From the NCBI GenBank assembly GCA_021904315.1, contig CM038913.1, positions 433,958 to 497,957 on the forward strand: DNA of 64,000 nt, read 5' to 3'. Source of the DNA: Sphagnum magellanicum (lineage: Eukaryota > Streptophyta > Sphagnopsida > Sphagnales > Sphagnaceae). Positions 52,331 through 64,000 of this stretch are shown here, piece by piece. Below the pieces are notes generated by a model. That model worked only from the letters and a program-made list of their open reading frames with translations. It did not search any database and was not told the DNA's origin. The translations under genes and the position numbers were made by a program. Positions within the stretch are counted from its first letter, which is position 1; every line of letters begins with the position of its first letter.

Positions 52331-54794
52331 TATGATGACACATTTGTGTTTATGGACCATTGAACAACTTGTGGCCATGATTTGCACACTACATAACACG
52401 TTTGTTTTATCTTTTGGCATCAATTTGCCAAGGATTATTTTTAAAACAAGGTTTTTCAGTCTTCTTGCATGTTTGCCCACCTTGGCACTTTCTTCAACAC
52501 AAGCCAACAATTGATGGAGGTAAAGTTACAATGCATCAAGTGCTACAACTTGAATAGATTCACTATTTTCAATATAATGTTTTCATCAAATTAGTTCCTA
52601 GATTCCTTCAATGCAACCATATACCCATAAACGTTTGCGGCATCATGTTTAGGATCCTCCACTTTGTTTTAAGGAGGTGTATCAACACAACAAATACATT
52701 TGTCTTTATTGTAAATATTCTCACACACCTTATCCCAAAAAATTCAAGCTTCTTTAGCCATTCCTTGTGACTAGGTCTTGGCTAGATGTAGGAATTTGTA
52801 ACAAAGTTGAGATTCTTTTTTAGCAACAAAATAGTTTCTCCACTTTAATATGGCAGCTACTAATGAAATATTTAGAACAACTAAAAATGCCAATTATTCT
52901 ATTGATTTTCCTTCAAGGGCAAGAAGATGTCATGAACTTGTGTTCAAAGGCCATGATGTTGTTCTTGAATTGAATGATAATAATTTGGAGGGCAAGAACA
53001 AGATTTTCATTGGAACAAGCTTGGTTTCTAGAGGTTGGATCAAATGATGGTGGTACAAGTGAATTATCACTTTATTTTAAAAGAAAAGTTAGTGTTGGGT
53101 TTATTATATCCCGAGGGGACACTTAATGAAAAGTTTGGGATTTACATGCGTCAAAGGACCATTTTTAAGGCGGTACTAAATAATTATCCAACGTATTTTT
53201 TATCACCTTATTATTATCTAGTTTTTTAATATATACATATTAAAACCACCCTATATTAATTATAATCCATTACTTCATATTATTTCATACCCTATATTAT
53301 AGTTGAATTGATTATTTGAATAAAATGCACCTTATTTTTTAACTAATTAACTTATAATTTTTACCCAACAACCAATATTTTACACCTTGTATTTTTATTC
53401 ATGTATTTTCTACTTTTTTTTACTAGTGTTTCCCCCTCCCCTTAGATTATATCATTGTGAAGATGATTTTGCATCACTAAAAAACATACCCAAATCCATC
53501 TTTGTACTATTTTCATTATGGATGTTAAACCATTATAACCATTATATTTATTATAATCATAATAATCGTGATTGAGCCAAAAGTTTGTCCCCAAATCCTG
53601 CACTGACACATATAGTTTGTTCCAAAAGTATCCAACCCACAAAAAATTTCAACTTTGTCAATGTGGAGTCCAAACAACAGTAGCCCCCTTCCAAATTACA
53701 TATGTGCACTGCCCTGTCCATTGTCAATGATATATTCACAAACATACTTGGCTTGATCCTCAATTATAACCAAATAGTTGTGACAAGTAATCAAAAAAGG
53801 GATAGTGAGGTTACCTTTCCCAACCCCAACTATTAGCAAGATGAAAGATATGGCAAATGGTGTCATCTCATGGCATAAGGAAGATCTACTTGTTCCTAAA
53901 TAGTTCATGTCTGTAGTTTACTTAGGCAACAAATGAAAACTTGTTTGTAGGGATTGCATGGTCATGGTATATATTAGAAGTGAAAAGTTATTGGTTGATA
54001 TTAGATCATGCTGTGTTTTTGTCACATGGAACATCTTTTGAACCTTTTTTCTAAATGCCAATGTAAACATATTTGAAAAATGTAATAGGTTTGTGATTAT
54101 ATAATCTGACTTCCATTTAAGCATGTAACCATTGCCACTATTTGAATATGCTTAATTAATCTTGTCATCATTTGTAGACCTAAACTATCAACAAAATAAT
54201 TATGTTTGTAGGGGATCAATTTTAACACATCTGTAAACCATTGTTGGTTTAAAAAACCAATTAGCTTAAAACATGGAGTGGTCATGAAATATGACAACAC
54301 ATATTCATTTAGAATTAAGGTGGGTCAAAAACCCAATGTGTATTCAAGCATAAAATAATAATAAAAGGCCAAGGGCAATGAGAAGATGAACAACCAGAAA
54401 ATTTCAATTAACATATGGTCTAAGTGATTAATTTTCATCTTAAAAGGTCATGGTTTTCTTTGAGTAAGTTTAATTTAATTAGCAAACAATTTTTATGATA
54501 GGCCTTGGTCGAATAGGCAATGGACTATATGACGACTCTTGCTCAAAAGACCATGATCTATAAGACAATCTTTAATCAAATAAATCAGGTAACCAATGTT
54601 TTAGAGTCAAGTACTAATGAGCATATAAAGTTACCACAATATCAAAAATTGTGACACATGCCCACATCATAAGAAGCCAATTAATGGCACCAGTCACTAT
54701 GTGTGCATCCCATCACCCAACCACATGGGAGATAAAATAAACTAGATTGTGCCATGTGGTGGTTTAAAAGATGGTGAACTTGAAGTTGTCATTT
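52331..54794. other. 3' flank of RLK-C
   Basis: This is homologous to 15937-18540 and to the matching part of unit B. It has no gene I can support; frames such as 53387-53575 are low-complexity. It lacks both the unit A tandem duplication and the unit B 295-bp insertion, so it shows the ancestral state at both places. Confidence 0.6.
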
Positions 54795-56008
54795 ATACCT
54801 ACCTACCCAAACCTACCAAGTTAACCTACCTATACCTATCGGTGTTTTTTTTCTAGAGATTTATCACCAGATTTTTATTTTTAAAATACCCTGACTACCA
54901 ATACAAAGGGGGGTTTTTCATTTAAAATCGCCAAAAAATGACAACAAAAATTGCCACATTTATGTATACTGGCTACAGTTTTAAGAGTCCTTTGAAATAA
55001 TGTTGCCAACTCGATGAAATCTGTTTAAATCTACCTAAGGATGCTTGTGACCCTGATTCCATCCGGAAATTGAAAAAGAAAACACTGCTACCTACCTAGA
55101 AACCTACCTATCCTGCCTACCCGAACCTACTAAGCTAGTGTTCCTACCCAAGTTGCCTACATGACCTAACATACCTACCTAAACCTACTTGGCTTAACCT
55201 AGCCAAATCTAGTCTAACTTCATTAGGGTGTTACATGGAGTTGAACCCCTCACCCTCACAAGAACAAATTAAGTCCTTGACCAATGCACAATACCTTTGG
55301 TGGTGACACCATAGATGTCACCATAGAAAATATGAACACAAAATCATTTTACCACCCACATGTAGTAGATAATAGGTAGGTACTAGCTATACTAGGAATT
55401 TTGAAGATAATCGGTAGGTAGAATAGGTTCTACAATTAGGTAGGTCATAGATCATAGACATGCACATGAACCTCCTACCTACCTAAGACCTACTATCTAT
55501 GACTTGATGTTTGCATGTTATGGTGTACACAACGTGTTTGAAATCAATGGGTGTTAAAAATATTAAATTTGCTAACTTTATGAATAAGTCTAGTGTTACA
55601 CTATCCATTTTTACAAACTAACACCATCAGTATTAAGGTGGAAACTATTCAAAGTTCAAATGAGTAGGTCAGGTTAATGGTTCATTATGGTGCCAAACCT
55701 ATATGGAACCTCTGCTCATGTTGAGACCTTCCAGGTTAATCAGCCATCTCCTTGCATGACTTGCTTGACGCTATTGGTGATGGGTTTAGGTCCTAGGTTT
55801 CGTGATTTCTCCTCTTAGGGCTCCCCATTGTGCATTCTGCTCTTTGGGGCGTGATCTTTTGTTTGGACTTCAGTCATTTCTTTTTTCTTCTCTTGTTCCC
55901 TTGCCGGGTGTTTTTCCTTTTATCTATTTATTTATTTATTAAAAAGTTAAAGACAGCTAGTAAGAAACTACTTATGGGCAGGAAACTCAGAAGCAAATGC
56001 AAGAGCTA
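54795..56008. other. Spacer between RLK and CuAO modules, complete only in unit C
   Basis: The first 480 bp match the unit A tail and contain CCTA-rich stretches (about 54795-54840, 55085-55200) and the opposite-strand GTAGGTAG type near 55370-55460. The rest is unique in the window. At about 55790-55945 a GC-richer segment ends in a TTTATTTATTTATTAAAAAG tail, which resembles the 3' end of a plant LINE but is too short to classify. Confidence 0.5.
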
Positions 56009-56187
56009 GAGTTTGTTGGGTGCCAGTCATACTCCTCATTTCACAGGGATTGCTAAAAGGTCCTAGAATCTCACCTGCAGGCCAAAGCCATCAGAGTGAA
56101 GCTAATTCCAAAGGGGTCTAGAGCTGAGATGGGCCACATGGAAAGCTCTTATTTGCGAAAGGGTTAAAAACTCTAGGCCCCAAGTGG

Positions 56188-56613
56188 GTGGGCATTGGAA
56201 ACCACCTTGTCATCTCAAAGGAAGGCAGCAGATGGGGAACAGAGAAGGAAACAATGGATGTACTACAACAATTTTATGGTTTTGTAAATGGGTTTGTGCA
56301 GTTTTTAAGAAAATATTTTGATTTTGCAAACGTGTCAACAAAATTTGCTCAAAGAAATGCGTTTTACACTGAAAAACACATTGAGGTTTCTAAGCTTTTC
56401 TCAAAGAAATTTAGCAAAATTGTTGCTTTGGAATTGCCAAGACACATTTGGATTGTTGATGATACTTTATTATTGATTTTGCAACACCAAGGTTTCTCTT
56501 TTCTAGCAAAGACCATGAGAATTTTCCTCATACCTTTATCAATTGTGCATTACTCTTTCTTTGGCAGCATCTACTCTCAGTACCTTCACAAACTGTTTGT
56601 AGTTTTGGTGTGA
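56188..56613 (+). other. Doubtful open reading frame, unit C copy (141 codons)
   Basis: This is the homologue of 34642-35112. There is no upstream ATG in frame equivalent to the unit B one; the first ATG is at about 56256. No domain is recognized. It is kept in the list only because the frame is open in both copies. Confidence 0.22.
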
Positions 56614-56858
56614 TTTCATGTAATGTCAACATTTCATTTAGTTTTTTACTACCATAATGCAAAGGCAGGTTCAACACATGTCTGTCAGATAATTCATTAA
56701 ACTCAAACATTCCATGTCCAAAATTGAATATTCCTGAGTATTCCAATAGATTCTCTATTTTCCTTCTCAAATTTTGGTTTTTTGAAATTTCAACATTTCT
56801 ACAAATAGTTAAATAGTGTTGAAGCTGCCAAGGTACTATGACACATTCATAGATGAAA

Positions 56859-57215
56859 GAGCATCTCCACGGTGTCCACACAGTAAAATTTATTGCGAAA
56901 AAGTTAAAATGTGCCAATTTAGCTCAGGAAATTGGTTTTTCTGCGTCAAATTCGTGTAGGTTGCCTTGGCTGGTAAATGGCGCAACACAGTTGTGCACCT
57001 CCATAAAAGAGTATAATAAATTGCACCTGACTGTGGCTCAGTATCTCGCATTGGTAGATCATAATGATTGGTCCAGGTGGTTTACTATTAGTAGGCCCTT
57101 GTATATGCAGTTCTAGTTACAGTTTTATAGGTGGGGTTGCCAAACAGAAAACAGCTAAACTTAGACATTTAATTTTATTATCCAGACTGACATACTGAGA
57201 ACCGTGGAGGTGCTC
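56859..57215. mobile_element. MITE related to the unit 5'-flank elements
   Basis: The 357-bp element is bounded by GAGCATCTCCACGG and, inverted, CCGTGGAGGTGCTC, followed by TAA. The termini match the family at 4375-4677, but the interior differs, so this is a separate insertion of a related element. The unit B copy keeps only its right end (about 35341-35357). Confidence 0.5.
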
Positions 57216-57475
57216 TAATACATGATATTTTAAATTAAACTTCAGTTGTGCTTGGGAATGCGATTAAATCTCTAAAGCTGGATTTACACCAAGGGTTAGT
57301 AGGGATATTTTTATTCCATTTAACCCTCTCTTGATTTGGGGATTGAAATGACTGAAATATAAGAAGCAAACAAGCCCCTGTGTTGTTCACACAAACAGGA
57401 TAGATAAAAGATACGATGGGGTTAATTTAACACTATGTTGAACCATTCACATTGAGTGATTTTCCAAACTACACA

Positions 57476-57898
57476 AAAACGTTTGGGCAGCTTAGGGAAA
57501 GTTAGGAATTTTCCATTTTGCCCAAAACCTTGGGCACCCTAGAGAATTCCTGACAGATGTTTTCCAGGATATTTGAGAAAAGAAATTAGGCAATTTTTAA
57601 GAATTTTGTTCTGCTTGAAAATTATCGGGCAGATTATATATGTGGGTCCCCACGAAGATTATAAAGGTTGAAAAATAAAATCATTTCTGGCCAAAAAGTT
57701 TGGGCACTCTGGGAAAATCCTGATTCTCAATAATTTTGGGCAGCTTTGAAAATTTTATGCTGCCCGATCAGTTCAGGCACCTTCAAAAGGTTGAAAAAAA
57801 AAATTCATAATGCCCAAACAGTGTTGGGCACCTGAAAAATCCAGACGCTTGAAAAGTTTCGCACTGGTGAATTTTTGTTGCTGCCCGCCATTCTGGGT
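57476..57898 (+). repeat. Degenerate tandem array, unit C copy
   Basis: This matches 35612-36165 but is one repeat unit shorter; the missing unit corresponds to about 35780-35910. TTTGGGCA and GGTTGAAAAA recur as anchors. Confidence 0.55.
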
Positions 57899-57975
57899 GG
57901 TTCTCACATGAAAGAGAGAGTATGTTGGCAAGAACAATTGTAGAAGCTCTCTTGAACATGAGAACCTAAACTCCA

Positions 57976-57990
57976 AAACCCTAAACCCTA
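57976..57990. promoter_or_regulatory. Telo-box / telomere-like motif, unit C copy
   Basis: AAACCCTAAACCCTA, the counterpart of 36238-36251, shows two plant telomeric units. No gene start is visible nearby. Confidence 0.4.
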
Positions 57991-59507
57991 TGAAATCAAG
58001 GGGTCAAATTAACCTTCTTATTCCACCCTAACTTTATCCCAAATCTAGAAAAACTGAAGGATTTTTTCCTTGGGGTTAAGATATCCAACACATTTATGCC
58101 CCTCTTAAACCCAATGCCATTTGCCAAGTCAGCTTTTACTGCTCTTGTGTGAATGCTATAGCAGTAGGGTTAGTTTATTCTTTTGGTTGATCCCTTTCAC
58201 AGCTTGAAGCAAGACCCATCAAATATATGTCATTGACTAAAATTGTTAGTGTTTCAACTAGATGTACAAATCAAAATGAAAGTATGTTGATATTTTAGAA
58301 TCAAACTAGTATTATTGATCTCTGATGATTTTGTTTCAACCTGCCATAATAAACAGTGGAGTTGTTATACAATGTGCTCCTTGTTTGAAATGTCTGAAGC
58401 CATGAAACATTCATATATCTCTCCGTAGAATCACAGCCTCAGAAAGGCAGCGCAAGGTTTAAACTTCTTTTCAAATCAAAGAAAGACTTCTAAAACAAAG
58501 ACTTACAAACCTGTAAATAAACAACAATACAACAAAGACAAAATAAGAACCAAAAAACAAAAAATACTCACTTGCAGTATGAACCATAGTGACAATCTCT
58601 CACTTGTTCTGGGACCATCCACAAGTGACATGTATGATAGTCACTTCTCTATCACAACTTCCCCACTGACTTCATCAACTCCCTACAGTGGGTATAGGCG
58701 AGAGTAAACACTAATCTGCATACCGTGTTTCTGTTGCAAGTCTGGAATCAACAGGAAGACTTGGCCATAATAATAGCTATAGCATCAAACAATACAAGGA
58801 GAAACGCAAAAAGAAAAGACTTGAGGTGAAAAAACAAAACTGACACACAAGAGGAAGACAAAACATAGAGAAACTGACCACAGAGAAAAAATAAACCATG
58901 AAACATCAACACCAAATGAACCCAAAGCTTTTGAGTGTAACTGGATATTGTAGCTGTGGGTATGCCTTCAGCAATGTAGCAATTTTACTGCTTTAAGATT
59001 GCTTTGTACATGCCATGCTTGTCAACTTTTTTTGCAAGCAGGCAGGTGGTCAGAGGATGCCCAGGCCTCAGCTGTGTCATTCTGTGGTACATAATCACTC
59101 ATCAGAGTGTAAGTGGGGTGGGTGGTACATAGGGCAACACACTAAAGGAATTTCAAAAAATCGACAACAATGAGGAGTAACAACAGCAGCCATTCTAGAT
59201 CAGTGCTGTTTTGCAACTTCTCAATCACTTATATGCAGCATAGCATTGCTGCTTGCTTGTCCACCCAAAAAACATAAATAAAACTCAAATGCCTTATCTC
59301 AAGCTTCAAGTCTACATTTTCCAAATACCATGACTAGACAGAGTTTTACTTGTAACAAAGTGACTTTTTGTGTAGTTCATTCGTGCCTTTGTGATACAGC
59401 TATCTGCACCTTACCATACTTCTCTACCCCATTCAATATACCTTTCACCCATGTTCGCAGCAAACCTTTCCCCCATGTTTGCAACAAGCGTACATGATAG
59501 CTTCTGC

Positions 59508-62500
59508 CTACAGTTTGGACATAAGTGTTGATGTCAATGTCTCAGGCTGCCCAGCCCCCTTTACAGCCACCTCTTTGTGATCTGGATCGTCTGCCACTAC
59601 TGCTTTGCTGGGAGGTATATCAATTGCTGGTGAGCAATTGAAAAACCCATGTGGCTGCAAAACCATTTGTCAAAGCCCACATGCATGAGATATAAATAGT
59701 ATGGGGTATTGGTGCGGCAAAATGCAAAAACACATCTGCAACCTCATAGCAGTGTTTGAGTTTTAGGGTTTTTGCATCTTCATCCTGTAGGGTAAGTAAG
59801 ATCAAAGACAAAAAAATGAAACCTTGAGATGGAACCCAATGTGCTCCACAGGCATCACTGGCCAGTCCTCCAACCGTGGCACATGAGTTACACCAAATAC
59901 ATACCTGTACTCAGAGACACCAGAAACTTTGGAATGTCAGGTGCAATCAAAGCACAAATGCAGTTGAAGAGAAGCAACCAAGTACTTATTCAGAAATGTG
60001 ATGGAATCTACTTCTCAATACTGCAAGCATCTAGCCAATTACACAGTTCTCTATGGTAAACCCCCAGGGTGGGGGCTATCCCCACAGACTTTACCCAATG
60101 TAAAGCACAAGACAAACATGATCATGAACCTAAACATATGTAGATCATACAAGGGCAAAGGTCCTCAAACCTAGTCTTTTAGAGGGAGGTATCTTAACCT
60201 ATAAGTAGCCATGATTTCCCTCCCACTCTTAAGGAATAGCCATAAGATATAAGAAGATGAATATTCATGGACATAAGGTGGTAGGTATGGCCCAAGGAAG
60301 GGGGTGTTAATAGAATGAGTCCATGCCAGAGGTGGGAGCAAAAGGCAGACCCCGAAAATTCTGGTTATGCCCCCATTGGAGGGCCTTTACTGCATGCAAA
60401 GATCTAGGTGAAAGTTTCTTTAGAGCAGCATGACAAAAACAAGCCAAAAAATAGATACATAAACGAAAGAAAAGGAGGAACCTTACAAAGATTAAGGTCC
60501 TGCCCAGTTTGTGGAGGCAATCTTACATTTTTTAGATGCCCTCCAACTACACTGAAATCTTTGCCAGTTCCTTACATAACAAGGGAAATAGACATGACAT
60601 TACAGGAAAACCTGAGGATTGACTGCAGCAGCAGAGTTGCAAAATGAAATGAGGATAATGGATCAAGGAAGCTGTACCAGAGGACTATGTCAGTCTCCTC
60701 AAGTTTTCGGTCCTGCTGAACCCAAGTAGGAAGGCCTTCACCAACTCGTGGATTTTGGTTCGGGAACTCCCCACCTGGAAAGCACTCATCCCGGTTATAC
60801 TGTGTCACCCAAAGGTTGTGATTCAAGAAGGCAGCTCGCCGGAGAAACTTGGCATCAGGACCTGCTAATGGCAGACAATTGGAGCCTGGCATCAGCTTAT
60901 AGCCTGTCAGCTGTCCTGTGCGATTGAATGTTCTTGTGTTTCGTACCTGTGTTGCACAAATCATTTCAAAAGTGTGAAAAAAGAAATTGGAAAGCAAGTT
61001 TCTTAAAATTTGCAGAAAAAAACTTTGATTAAGAATGTAATGGAGGGTGAAATGGAAAGTAGCTGTACCAGCCAATGCCGAGCAGTAAGAGAGTTGCAGT
61101 CCCGTTGAGCCTCAAGCTCTGACCGCAGAAGTGTTTCCTCAGCATAGAATGCATTGTTATGGGGATTATCAGGGCCTGGCTCCTCCACCTTTACATTAAC
61201 TTCAACAACCTGATGATGCAGAGGTGACTATGTCAGGGAACTGAGACAAGAATTGTTTCAGAAACTTTACCAAAAAAAGCAACAGTACTACTATCTGTCC
61301 AGAGGATATCTTGGCAGTACCTGATTCCAGCCTTCCCCTGGCTTACAGTCCACTGCCATATCCAACCGGGCAACAAAGAAATGCTGGTGCACTGGTGCAT
61401 ACAACCCAGGTGCAATAAGAGTACCATGTCGGCGATGTTCATCTGTTTTCAATGCCCCCAAGCTGAGAATACCAGTCAGCTTCACCTCCGCCTCTATTCG
61501 GCCATCCTGCCCTAACCAACCCACGGAGGTGTCAATTTTGATTTCTATGAGCAACTTAGTATAGGAAAAATTCTGACAGAGTTCTGCAGGTAGCTACAAA
61601 CCTTAGAAACCTTTTTTTCCTTCATGTACACCGAAGGACTTCATCAAGCTATGATTCTCTTCTGGCCTACAAAGCAGCTGCCGCACTTGATCCTCACATG
61701 TAGTTTAAACCACTGAGTATGTGATCATGGCTTGTTGCCAGGGTTGTCAAGCAGAGGGTACAAGATTTGCACCACAGACCAAAAACTTTTGCTTGTATTC
61801 CTCACATCTGTTTTGCTCTAGGATGAACCCTGAAAACATGGGCAATGGCTGTAGGGACACCACAAAGACCCTTTTTGATCCTTTCAATATCCATAACAAG
61901 GGTACACAGAGAACCAGCAGATGGGAACCAATGTCAATCTCTCGGGACCTAGACTTGGCTCTACAATCAGAGATAGCAGACATTCTTCAAGTGAATAAAG
62001 TATGAAAGAAGGTCATGGAAAGCCTTGGGGGCAAGTTTGCTTAAAGTTTCTTGCAAACAGTGACAGATCAAAACCTGGAAACTAACATAGTTGGTGACCC
62101 ACATGTGAATGCAAGAAAAATCTGCACAAATCATCATCACCAGAGCTGCCATACAACGCACATCAAGTATCTCAATGACATGTGCATCCACCCACTGCCA
62201 TATTACTACCCTTTGGCTTCTTTTGCCTTTTGACTACCACAGGGTGAAAGGTGAGGACAAGAGCCCATTTGAAATGGACAAAAGGAAGATAACACCCAAC
62301 CTGGTAAAAATGCCAGTAGAACCCATATTCATAATTTGCAACTGTGCAGAAGAAGGAGACAGTCAGGCGGCGGGATCGCCGGACTTCTTCTGAACCTGTT
62401 CGCCAATCCTGATGCTTCCACATAATGCCATGGTCTTCCTCATGCATGCACACACAGTTTTCAACCGTCTCAACCCCGCCATGGAAGTTTGTGAAGTGCG

Positions 62501-63891
62501 CATCAAAGTACTTGATGTACCCAAGACAGTCACACCCCTGCAGATTTGAAGCTGCAATTATGTCAAGTTGAGCTTACAACTCCCATCTCCCTAATTACCT
62601 CTTTCTCTCTCAATAAGCTGTAGACTCAAGTCACATTAAATAGCCAAACAAAAACATAATTTCCATTCTGGCAGTATTATCAGCAAAAGAGAGGTCAAAA
62701 CAGCACTTGCCCGTTTTAAAGAGTGGCAATTCTTGCCCAAACCATCCTCTCCTGCATCAAATGCATTCTTCCGATAGTGTGGATCTTTTGGGTCACCATA
62801 TGGTACCACCATTTCGACAAAGCTGAGGCGATGTGCTATTGAGCGTCTACCACGGCTACCATCATCATAGGCTACTGTGTGGATGACCAATCCTTCCCTT
62901 GGTGTAAAACCAACTCGAAAATTCCACTATGCATTACAAAAGCATCCACAAAAATTTAGACTGCAAATTCAGACAGTCTCTATATAGGCTGCAACACACA
63001 CCAGTGCTCCACCCATATTGTGTCCCTCCTGAGAAAATTTTCCACATCCTCTCTTGTCCCCTGTAAATTACAGTCTAAATTGCCACAAGATTTACCTTTT
63101 GCCATTCCACTGCATAGCCATTGACTCGGAAACTAGGACCTTCAGGCTGAGAGATTAACAAGGGCTTGATATCCGTCCTGTCCACTCCCCCTCTCGAAGC
63201 AGCAGCTGTGTAGTTTCGTAGGGGATCTGGAGGGGGCAATGGCACAAGATATCTATCCTCAAACTCAATCACCTGCATGCATGTCAACAAATGCATTTGT
63301 TACTGTCATATTTTTTCCATGCAAGAGAAATTCAGATACATATCTCACTCAGAGGTACTTTGATTGCAATGATGACAGGTTAATAATAATACCCACAGAA
63401 AAATGTTGAGTGCCAACAAAGATTCAGCAAATATGGCATAGAGATTAGTCCAAGATTAACCTTCATTTGCCGCATATCTACCAGCACATGGATGCCCTCC
63501 ACTGGCCGTGCATACCCATTCTCAAGGGGACAAGCACCTGGTGTTCTGCAGAACACTAGAGGCCTTGCCAACCTTCGACTTGGAGCATCTTCTTCTCCAT
63601 AGTAACCTACACACCTGCAGATCACCCCATGCCCACCATCCATTCATCAATTCCATGTTCCTCAACTTCTTTCAGGAATTCTGTCATCAAAAAAACATGC
63701 AAACACTAGAGTTACAAGAAGCTGAAAAATACTTCCCACAAAGATTGCAACATGCTGAGCAAAAAAGAAAATGTGTACCATGGATCCACCATCACAAGAT
63801 CCATATCGTCAATACCACGTCTCTTCATTGCCTCAACAAAAGGTCCGTGCTCTTTCACCGTCGCTTCACATTCTGCATACTCAACCGCGTC
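59508..63891 (-). CDS. Copper amine oxidase, peroxisomal type, 5' end outside window (10 exons, 573 aa seen)
   Basis: Oxidizes primary amines (in plants often polyamines) to aldehydes, with ammonia and H2O2 released. Exons: 63891-63779, 63614-63461, 63272-63096, 62926-62711, 62537-62301, 61506-61321, 61209-61069, 60946-60678, 59904-59823, 59654-59508. Frame is open throughout. Family marks: catalytic Asp in AFDAGED (residue 205 of the visible part); TPQ precursor Tyr in VANYEY (residue 289, codon 62331-62333); copper ligands HQH (339, 341) and the His of PHGFF (527). The product ends Ser-Lys-Leu, a PTS1 peroxisome signal. Plant relatives are roughly 750 residues, so about 180-200 N-terminal residues lie past position 64000. 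The intron after 62711 uses a GC donor (GCAAGT). The gene runs opposite to the RLKs, with its 3' end toward RLK-C. Confidence 0.92.
62538..62710 (-). other. Probable GC-AG intron in the CuAO gene
   Basis: On the minus strand the exon ends AAACGG and the intron begins GCAAGT, the usual form of the rare GC donor. It ends TCTGCAG before GGGTGTGAC. Only this junction joins the two family-conserved segments in frame (SLKR, then GCDCLG). The nearest GT (AAGTGC) would put a stop early in the next exon. Confidence 0.7.
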
Positions 63892-64000
63892 CTGCTCCCA
63901 ATGAACACAAAAAACAGCAGCAATTGTATTTTACCAGCATACAATATTACGATGATCAAACATGCATGATCTTTTCCTCTCCAACAACAGCAAATAACTG
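63892..64000. other. CuAO intron, cut by the window edge
   Basis: On the minus strand this ends GGGAGCAG directly before the exon at 63891. The upstream CuAO exons are not in the window. Confidence 0.6.

Larger units (their letters stand above)
56009..59507. repeat. CuAO module of unit C, region downstream of the gene
   Basis: This is the counterpart of 34508-37772. It contains the doubtful frame 56188-56613, a MITE (56859-57215), the degenerate tandem array (57476-57898), a telo-box (57976-57990), and featureless sequence to the CuAO stop. Some of the last kilobase is presumably CuAO 3' untranslated region on the minus strand. Confidence 0.65.

Noticed and set aside
61721..62005. 94-codon plus-strand frame inside the CuAO intron between exons 5 and 6
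   Set aside because: It shows no domain and lies antisense within an intron of a well-supported gene. Treated as chance.

Overview
The window looks like nuclear DNA of a land plant. It has AT-rich sequence (about one third G+C by eye), intron-rich genes with GT...AG junctions, a leucine-rich-repeat receptor-like kinase (LRR-RLK) family, a plant-type peroxisomal copper amine oxidase, small Tourist-like inverted-repeat elements and AAACCCTAAA telo-box sequences. The species cannot be fixed from the sequence. The base composition and one insertion that looks organellar would suit a moss or another seed-free plant, but that is inference.

The window is built mainly from one compound unit copied three times head to tail. 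The unit has a 5' flank with a roughly 300-bp miniature element, a 17-exon LRR-RLK gene on the + strand, a 3' flank, and a module carrying a copper amine oxidase (CuAO) gene on the - strand. Unit A (about 3146-19060) has an intact RLK and no CuAO module. Unit B (about 19061-39762) has an intact RLK and a broken CuAO. Unit C (from about 39763 past the right edge) has a broken RLK and an apparently intact CuAO whose 5' end lies beyond the window. Positions 1-3145 lie outside the units and hold only AT-rich sequence, a 656-bp terminal-inverted-repeat element and simple repeats.

I assembled the RLK models exon by exon from reading frame and splice sites. RLK-A is 871 codons and RLK-B is 864. Each has a signal peptide, an N-terminal LRR cap, about 12 LRRs, a Cys-bearing C-terminal cap, one transmembrane helix and a complete RD-type kinase. 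The kinase resembles LRR-RLK subfamily VIII-2, but there is no room for the malectin domain usual in that group. RLK-C lost two splice acceptors, has Leu in place of the APE proline, and carries a 1-base deletion in the last exon.

The most interesting signal is a short extracellular stretch just before the membrane, encoded by exon 11 and the start of exon 12. It differs strongly among the three copies, while the intron between the two exons is nearly unchanged. That is the reverse of neutral expectation and suggests diversifying selection or localized conversion. RLK-B also looks mosaic: A-like up to about exon 6 and C-like afterwards. The CuAO ends in Ser-Lys-Leu (peroxisomal) and contains a probable GC-AG intron. 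Nothing in the sequence proves that RLK and CuAO act together; they are simply amplified as one block.
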